A stretch of DNA of 50,547 nucleotides from Clostridium peptidivorans (lineage in GTDB: Bacteria > Bacillota > Clostridia > Clostridiales > Clostridiaceae). Shown in pieces: positions 45,429 to 50,547 of the stretch (position 1 is the stretch's first letter; every line of letters starts with the position of its first letter). The translations under genes were made by a program, and so were the position numbers. Where the stretch lies: positions 1 through 50,547 of the forward strand of contig NZ_OAOD01000022.1 in assembly GCF_900205925.1 (NCBI RefSeq). The letters are read 5' to 3'. The notes below the pieces were generated by a model, which was given only the letters and a program-made list of their open reading frames with translations, did no database searches and was not told the DNA's origin.

Positions 45429-45450
45429 CACTTGCCACGTGGGTGGCACT
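45429..45450. repeat. GC-rich dispersed repeat, copy 2
   Basis: Matches 3650-3671 at 19 of 22 positions. With its 5' flank it can fold as TGCCAC/GTGGCA. It is about 100 bases before the response-regulator start. Confidence 0.5.
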
Positions 45451-45549
45451 TTTATCCTATATTTTAATAAATTTTGGAATCACTGAGAAATATGTTATAA
45501 CTTCGTAATAACTGTATTGTATAATTATTGGAGTAAGGGAGGGTATACT

Positions 45550-46236
45550 GTGAATAATAATATACTTATAATTGAAGACGATGAATGCATAAGAGAAATC
45601 TTGACATACTCACTTAAAGAAGAAAGTTTTAAAGTATTTGAAGCTTCAACTGGTGTAGAAGGATTAAAAATCTTAGAAAATCAATATATAGAGCTAATTA
45701 TACTGGATTTAATGTTACCTGATATAAGCGGCTTTGAAATATGTAAGAAAGTATCATTGGAATACAAAATACCTATAATAATGTTAACAGCCAAGAATGA
45801 TATTATGGACAAAGTAGTAGGCCTAGAGCTTGGAGCAGACGATTATATTACCAAGCCTTTTGACATACGAGAGGTAGTTGCAAGGGCAAAGGTTAGTATA
45901 AGAAGAATAGAACAATTTAAAGATATTAAAGATAAAAATAATGCTATAAAGCTAGAAAAAAATATAACAATATTTAAAGATAGCTATGAAGTATTTCAAG
46001 AGGACAAATTGGTAAATTTGACAGCGAAAGAATATGAGTTACTATATACACTTGCAGAGAATAGAGGAAAGGTATTTTCACGAGATAAGCTTTTAGAAAC
46101 TGTATGGGGATTTGATTTTGAAGGTGAAAGCAGGACTGTAGATGTTCATATTCAAAGGTTAAGAAAAAAACTATCCAGCGATAAAGATACCTCTGTTATA
46201 AAAACCGTATTTGGAGTAGGTTATAAAGTTCTGTAG
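45550..46236 (+). CDS. OmpR/PhoB-family response regulator
   Basis: A 228-residue regulator with receiver domain (about 3-115; acidic pocket IIEDDE, phospho-acceptor D53 in LIILDLMLP, threonine in MLTAKND, lysine in YITKPFD) and a winged HTH (about 130-226; NLTAKEYELLYTLAENRGKVFSR). The start is a GTG at 45550, seven bases after AAGGGAGG; the upstream in-frame ATG at 45517 lacks a site. The next gene, 18 bases on, is its kinase. Confidence 0.93.
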   Translation: MNNNILIIEDDECIREILTYSLKEESFKVFEASTGVEGLKILENQYIELIILDLMLPDISGFEICKKVSLEYKIPIIMLTAKNDIMDKVVGLELGADDYITKPFDIREVVARAKVSIRRIEQFKDIKDKNNAIKLEKNITIFKDSYEVFQEDKLVNLTAKEYELLYTLAENRGKVFSRDKLLETVWGFDFEGESRTVDVHIQRLRKKLSSDKDTSVIKTVFGVGYKVL

Positions 46237-46254
46237 GAAAGGAATGTATTTTTC

Positions 46255-47751
46255 TTGAAAATATCTATAACGCGTAAATTTATCATTGGATTTTTACTTA
46301 TATTTTATATAGGATATAACACTATGAGCTTTTTCATGAATAAGCTTATTGTAGAAAATAATAAGCTTATAATAAAAAAAGAATTGTTAACCTTTGAAAA
46401 GGATCTGGCCACATATTTAAGACAGTATTTTGAACTGAAAAATAAGGATATGAATTCTAACAACTTTAATGATTCTAGTAAGGATATAGCTTCAAATTTA
46501 TCAATAAAAGTCGGAAGTAGAATAATGATTTATTCCTACGAAGGAAAATTTTTAATTGATTCAGCAAATGCAAATGGACAAGTATTGAATTATGAAGATA
46601 TTGATAATAAAAAAAATGATAGTAATGAAGATTTGAAGCTATCTATTGATAACAAATCTGCATTTACAATAGTACCTGTTAAAGATAAATATCTAGTTGT
46701 TTTTTCATGTCCTATTATAAACAACAACAAAAGTATAGGTATTGTTAGATCTGTTATGGATTATTCAGAAATATTTAGTTCTAGTAAAAATCTATTAAAG
46801 CTAACTAATACCTTTGTATTATTAGTTTTTGGAGTGATTTTCTTATTTGTAGTATTATTAGCTACAAAAATAACCATACCAATATTAAAATTGAGTAAGG
46901 TTACAAAAGAGGTTGCAAAAGGTAATTTTGAGGAGGACATAAATATTAATTCTAAAGATGAGATAGAAGAACTATCTTTAGATTTTAATAAAATGAAAGA
47001 TAAGATAAAAAATCAAATAGAAACTATAAAAAATGACAGAGATGATTTGAAAAAGATTGCAGGTCATAGGAAAGTTTTCTTTGATAATATGACTCATGAG
47101 ATGAAAACTCCTTTAACTATAATATCTGGATATTCTCAAATACTTCTTAAACAAGACTTTAATGATAAAGAATTTGCTAGAAAAAGTGTAAAAAAGATAA
47201 ATGATGAAAGCGAAAGAATGCACAATATGATAATTGAACTCTTAGAAATATCAAAGGTTGAGTCAAATATAACCTCAGATATAAAAAAAGACATTAATAT
47301 ATCACAAATTATAGATGCAGCCTGTAATGATATGAAAATAAGAGCAGATAAATATGAAATACATATAGAAAAGGCTATTGATAAAGAGGTTACTGTATTA
47401 GGTAATCCAAATGAGCTTAGACGAGTAATTATAAATATAATAGATAACGCCATTAAGTATGGTAATATTAAATCTACTATAAATGTAAAATTGTTTAAAG
47501 AAAATAGTACCTGCAATATAATTGTTAAAGATAAAGGCCAAGGAATACCTTCTGATAAATTAGAGATGATATTTGAACCTTTTTATAGGGTAGATAAGCA
47601 AACTTCAAGAGAAACAGGAAGCTCTGGACTAGGACTGTCTATAGTAAAAAAAATTATAGATAAACATAATGGACATATAAAAATAATTAGTGAAGAAGGT
47701 ATAGGTACAGAAGTATATATAACAATTCCTCAAAAGTTTACAATATTGTAA
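46255..47751 (+). CDS. Membrane sensor histidine kinase, partner of the OmpR-type regulator
   Basis: A 498-residue kinase: membrane segment (about 8-28), extracellular sensor (about 30-180), second membrane segment (about 184-205), HAMP (about 206-258), HisKA with H281 in FFDNMTHEMKTPLTI, and HATPase with NIIDNAIKYG, VKDKGQGIP and GSSGLGLSIVKK. The start is a TTG at 46255 behind AGGAAAGG. It is co-transcribed with the regulator and with a secreted propeller protein. Confidence 0.92.
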   Translation: MKISITRKFIIGFLLIFYIGYNTMSFFMNKLIVENNKLIIKKELLTFEKDLATYLRQYFELKNKDMNSNNFNDSSKDIASNLSIKVGSRIMIYSYEGKFLIDSANANGQVLNYEDIDNKKNDSNEDLKLSIDNKSAFTIVPVKDKYLVVFSCPIINNNKSIGIVRSVMDYSEIFSSSKNLLKLTNTFVLLVFGVIFLFVVLLATKITIPILKLSKVTKEVAKGNFEEDININSKDEIEELSLDFNKMKDKIKNQIETIKNDRDDLKKIAGHRKVFFDNMTHEMKTPLTIISGYSQILLKQDFNDKEFARKSVKKINDESERMHNMIIELLEISKVESNITSDIKKDINISQIIDAACNDMKIRADKYEIHIEKAIDKEVTVLGNPNELRRVIINIIDNAIKYGNIKSTINVKLFKENSTCNIIVKDKGQGIPSDKLEMIFEPFYRVDKQTSRETGSSGLGLSIVKKIIDKHNGHIKIISEEGIGTEVYITIPQKFTIL

Positions 47752-47822
47752 CATCATGTTAAGTGAATGTGATAACTTTTGTTTATGATTAATATACAGA
47801 TTTTAGTTTAGGAGGAAAAGTT

Positions 47823-49121
47823 ATGAATCACGAAAATAAAAATTGGAAAGCAAAGGCTTTAGTAGGAGGATTACTAGTGCTTGGTGCAGTGAGTATAGCA
47901 TATTCGTACTCCAAGCCTTTAATGACAAGTAATAAGTCTGTGGTAGTTTCAGATAACAAATCAAAGGCAGTCAACTTAGATGAAGACAAGCCTCTTCAAG
48001 TAGTAAAGAGTGAAAAAACAGATGGCATCGAAGGTTTTAATGCAATGATGGGACTACTAACAGAAAATGAGGCTGTTATTAGAGTAGGAATGAATAGAAA
48101 GGATATAGAGGAAAGACTTAAAAAACTTCCTAAAAATAATCAAGCTGAAGAGGTCAGGTTTATTAATGATGTTAGAGGTGAAACCTATAAACTTAACTTA
48201 TCTACTTTAGAAAAGTCCCCTATTAATTTTGAAGATTGGAGCATAATTTCTCCAGACAAGACAAAGTATGCATATGTTACAAATGAAAATGGTAAACAGG
48301 CTTTTTATATAGTTGACATAAAAAGTAATTCTAAAAAAAGAATTAATATGAATGGAACTATATCGCGTCCAGAGTGGGATAAAAATAGTAAATATATAGT
48401 AGGATTAGGCTTAAGTGACCTCCTATCTATAGTTGTATATGATGTGGAAAATGATAAAATAAAAGAATTTAAAGATGATAGTATTAATATAAACCCTTTA
48501 TCAGGTGTTTATAGCAGTAATGGAAAAGATATTTATTTTGTAGGCACCAATTTTGTAAAAACCAACAATGAAAATAACAACAAAAAAACTATTGTAACAG
48601 AAGGTGTTTACAAGCTGAATACGGCTGACGGAAAAATGGAGCCTATAATGCTTTTGCCAGCTGCTGAAGCATCTTCACTTAAAAATCGTATATCTAACCA
48701 AGGGTTTGCTGTTATTGATGAAGGTCAAAAGGTAGTTTTTGATGGGGATTTAAATGGAGACAATGGGTTATTTATTTATGATGTAAAAAGTAAAAAAACA
48801 AATAAAGTTACAGAGTCACCTGGAACTCACTTTGTACCCTTTTGGCTTTCTCCAGATGAAAATAAAATCATCTATGCAACATATAGTGGTAAAGATAACA
48901 CAGGAGTATGGAGTATATATGCAGCAAAGATTAAAGGTAATGAGCTAGTTAATAAGATTTTACTCATTGAAGATGTAAATTATTATAATATGATTTCTCA
49001 AAAGCCAGTATGGTGGAATAATGACAGCAATAAAGTTACAATTTTTGAATCTAAAAACTTTACTTTAGATACTAGAGTTTTTGCAGAAAAAGGAATTGTT
49101 CATAGTATATATTTTAAATAA
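47823..49121 (+). CDS. Membrane-anchored TolB/WD40-like beta-propeller protein
   Basis: A 432-residue protein with an N-terminal signal anchor (about 13-30, VGGLLVLGAVSIAYSY) and an extracellular part with repeated PD40-type blades: IISPDKTKYAYVTNENGKQ, ISRPEWDKNSKYIVGLG, YSSNGKDIYFVG, FWLSPDENKIIYATYSG and KPVWWNNDSNKVTIF. The ribosome site is AGGAGG. It follows the kinase by 71 bases on the same strand, so it may be part of the same sensory unit, either as accessory sensor or as target gene. No enzymatic motif is seen. Confidence 0.82.
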   Translation: MNHENKNWKAKALVGGLLVLGAVSIAYSYSKPLMTSNKSVVVSDNKSKAVNLDEDKPLQVVKSEKTDGIEGFNAMMGLLTENEAVIRVGMNRKDIEERLKKLPKNNQAEEVRFINDVRGETYKLNLSTLEKSPINFEDWSIISPDKTKYAYVTNENGKQAFYIVDIKSNSKKRINMNGTISRPEWDKNSKYIVGLGLSDLLSIVVYDVENDKIKEFKDDSININPLSGVYSSNGKDIYFVGTNFVKTNNENNNKKTIVTEGVYKLNTADGKMEPIMLLPAAEASSLKNRISNQGFAVIDEGQKVVFDGDLNGDNGLFIYDVKSKKTNKVTESPGTHFVPFWLSPDENKIIYATYSGKDNTGVWSIYAAKIKGNELVNKILLIEDVNYYNMISQKPVWWNNDSNKVTIFESKNFTLDTRVFAEKGIVHSIYFK

Positions 49122-49133
49122 AAAACTAAAGAT

Positions 49134-49167
49134 AAAGAAGCAATGGATTATTCTATTGCTTCTTTAA
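49134..49167. terminator. Bidirectional terminator; dispersed hairpin repeat copy
   Basis: A 13-bp stem pairs 49134-49146 with 49153-49165 (core AGCAATGG/CTATTGCT, one G-T pair), A-rich before and T-rich after. It lies between the convergent propeller and helicase genes. Confidence 0.85.
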
Positions 49168-49236
49168 TAATTTGAAGTTTAATTTTACACAATTTCTACG
49201 TATATTTGTGCGGACATGCTTTGCTGTCCCCACTTG

Positions 49237-50373
49237 CTACACAAGGTAAGGATGCTCTTTAATCACTGATATTGACTTTGATATAGTTTTTTCAATACTT
49301 CTAAGACAATCTCTTTCTTCCCTATCACAAAAGGAAATTGCAATTCCTTCTGCTCTAGCCCTTCCAGTACGTCCTATTCTATGAACATAGGTTTCCGGTA
49401 CATCTGGCAGGTCAAAGTTTATTACAAGAGACAATTTTTCTATGTCAATTCCCCTTGCAGCTATATCCGTTGCTACCAAAACTCTTATCTTCTTTTCCTT
49501 AAAGTTAGTTAAAGCACGTTGTCTTGCATTCTGTGACTTATTTCCATGAATAGCTTCAGCCTCTATTCCCGCTTTAACAAGGTCACCAGTTATTTTATTT
49601 GCACCGTGTTTTGTTTTAGAAAACACAAGAACGGACTCTATAGATTTATCCTTTAGCAAATGAAGAAGCAAAGATTTTTTGTTTCTTTTTTCAACGAAAT
49701 ATACTGCCTGCTTAATAGTATCAATAGTTGATGAAACAGGAGTTACTTCTATCTTTACTGGTTTTATCAGAATAGACTCTATTAATTTTGAAATTTCCTT
49801 AGGCATAGTTGCAGAAAATAACATTGTCTGCCTGCTACTCGGAAGCTTTGCTATGATTTTTTTCACATCATGACCAAGTCCCATGTCAAGCATTCTGTCC
49901 GCCTCATCAAGGACAGCAAGTTCTATGTGTTCTAGGCTTATATATTTTTGATGCATTAAATCCAGCAGTCTCCCTGGTGTTGCAATTAAAATATCCACTC
50001 CTGCTCTTAATGCATTTGTCTGCGCTCTTTGAGAAACTCCGCCAAAAATAACAGTATTCTTGAGCCCCGTATATTTTCCATAGGAAGTAAAGCTTTCTCC
50101 AATCTGGATAGCTAATTCTCTAGTAGGAGCTAATATTAATGCTTTAATATTACGGGGTCCCTTTAGAGCTTTTTGTTTACTATAAAGAAGCTGCAATATA
50201 GGTATGGCAAAAGCTGCTGTCTTTCCCGTACCCGTCTGAGCACATCCTTCCAAATCATTTCCTTTAAGTATAGCAGGAATAGCTCCTTCCTGTATTGGAG
50301 TAGGACTAGTATACCCTTCGGTTTTTAAAGCTTTCAAAATAGGTTCAATTATATTTAAATTTTCAAATAACAT
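49237..50373 (-). CDS. DEAD-box RNA helicase (RhlE-like)
   Basis: A 378-residue ATP-dependent RNA helicase core. The motifs appear in order: Q motif [14 protein letters not shown] (AQTGTGKT), Ia (PTRELA), II (DEAD), III (SAT), IV region VLVFSKT, V (ARGID) and VI (HRIGRTGR). It has almost no C-terminal extension (ends [11 protein letters not shown]), so it is a minimal type, like RhlE or CshB-type proteins lacking a tail. The start follows AAAGGAG. Likely role is RNA remodelling, for example in ribosome assembly or cold growth. A structured leader of about 170 bases lies upstream. Confidence 0.92.
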   Translation of the reverse strand: MLFENLNIIEPILKALKTEGYTSPTPIQEGAIPAILKGNDLEGCAQTGTGKTAAFAIPILQLLYSKQKALKGPRNIKALILAPTRELAIQIGESFTSYGKYTGLKNTVIFGGVSQRAQTNALRAGVDILIATPGRLLDLMHQKYISLEHIELAVLDEADRMLDMGLGHDVKKIIAKLPSSRQTMLFSATMPKEISKLIESILIKPVKIEVTPVSSTIDTIKQAVYFVEKRNKKSLLLHLLKDKSIESVLVFSKTKHGANKITGDLVKAGIEAEAIHGNKSQNARQRALTNFKEKKIRVLVATDIAARGIDIEKLSLVINFDLPDVPETYVHRIGRTGRARAEGIAISFCDREERDCLRSIEKTISKSISVIKEHPYLV

Positions 50374-50431
50374 TTTTTTCTCCTTTATAAGTGACTATCA
50401 ATTTTACGATTTATTGCTTACGCATTTGTCC

Positions 50432-50524
50432 GATGGCAACCATCCGTAATACTCCCATCACACTCTGTGAAAGCGACTATCACCAAATCATAGATTTGGG
50501 ATATCTGCTTTTCTTAGGTGGGAG
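50432..50524. other. Unidentified structured region before the DEAD-box gene
   Basis: Four stems lie in under 100 bases: GATGG/CCATC (50432-50444), TCACA/TGTGA (50458-50470), CCAAATC/GATTTGG (50483-50499), the last two enclosed by CTCCCATC/GGTGGGAG (50452-50459 with 50517-50524, one G-U). A direct repeat G[T/C]GACTATCA occurs at 50391 and 50473. It may be an RNA leader, or the end of an IS200/IS605-type element or its guide RNA; the window stops before this can be decided. Confidence 0.5.
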
Positions 50525-50547
50525 ATAACGGCTGATACGCCCCTGGA

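Noticed and set aside
50374..50547. Firm call of an IS605/TnpB right end
   Set aside because: Short frames on the minus strand end in stops here, but they are too short to identify and the element body would be outside the window.
1..50547. CRISPR arrays, tRNA or rRNA genes, prophage
   Set aside because: I saw no regularly spaced repeats, no cloverleaf-like segments and no phage structural or integrase genes.

Overview
The window looks like chromosomal DNA of an AT-rich, spore-forming anaerobe of the Clostridium sensu stricto type. Evidence: A/T-rich codon use, strong GGAGG-type ribosome sites with ATG/GTG/TTG starts, a GerMN/Gmad2 spore-germination-type lipoprotein, ECF-type biotin uptake (BioY), a Mg2+ M-box riboswitch before mgtE, and no respiratory genes. 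I cannot name the species. No tRNA, rRNA, CRISPR array, prophage or complete insertion sequence is visible.

Layout. 1-9.5 kb holds single genes: a MerR regulator with a textbook 19-bp-spacer promoter, a peroxiredoxin, a Crp/Fnr regulator divergent from a HAD phosphatase, an orphan PAS histidine kinase, the GerMN lipoprotein, an SstT-like serine/threonine symporter and an unknown DUF11-like protein. 9.7-27.2 kb is a myo-inositol region on the minus strand. A membrane-anchored AraC regulator is followed by one long operon: sugar ABC importer (binding protein, ATPase, permease), type II (archaeal-type) GAPDH homologue, archaeal-type PGK homologue, split transketolase (N then C), iolB, iolD, iolE, iolG, a LarA-family racemase and 6-phosphofructokinase, closed by a clear terminator. 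27.4-31.2 kb is a biotin operon (bioY-bioB-bioD-bioA) with a BirA-type operator over its promoter. 31.3-33.15 kb is mgtE with its M-box and a 29-codon leader ORF. 33.2-45.1 kb is a second long minus-strand operon: SorC regulator, FGGY kinase, class II aldolase, D-2-hydroxyacid dehydrogenase, Cys/Met-type PLP lyase, TIM-barrel isomerase, SDR, then a complete Liv-type ABC importer. 45.5-49.1 kb is a two-component system with a secreted propeller protein. The window ends with a DEAD-box helicase preceded by a strongly structured, unidentified region.

Main idea. The inositol operon has the genes to reach 5-dehydro-2-deoxy-D-gluconate (DKG) but no iolC, iolJ or iolA. In their place are transketolase, GAPDH, PGK, a lactate-racemase-family protein and PFK. 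DKG read as a ketose has the D-threo configuration of a transketolase donor. Removing its C2 unit would leave D-malic semialdehyde, a close analogue of D-glyceraldehyde 3-phosphate. The GAPDH and PGK homologues could oxidise it to malyl phosphate and then D-malate with ATP gain, and the LarA homologue could racemise D- to L-malate (malate racemases are known in that family). PFK would help recycle the C2 units through F6P/S7P. This is inference from gene content and stereochemistry, but it explains every gene in the operon. The PGK homologue also appears to lack an Arg of the substrate-phosphate patch. The second operon appears to degrade an unidentified substrate that may combine sugar and amino-acid (or thioether) parts.
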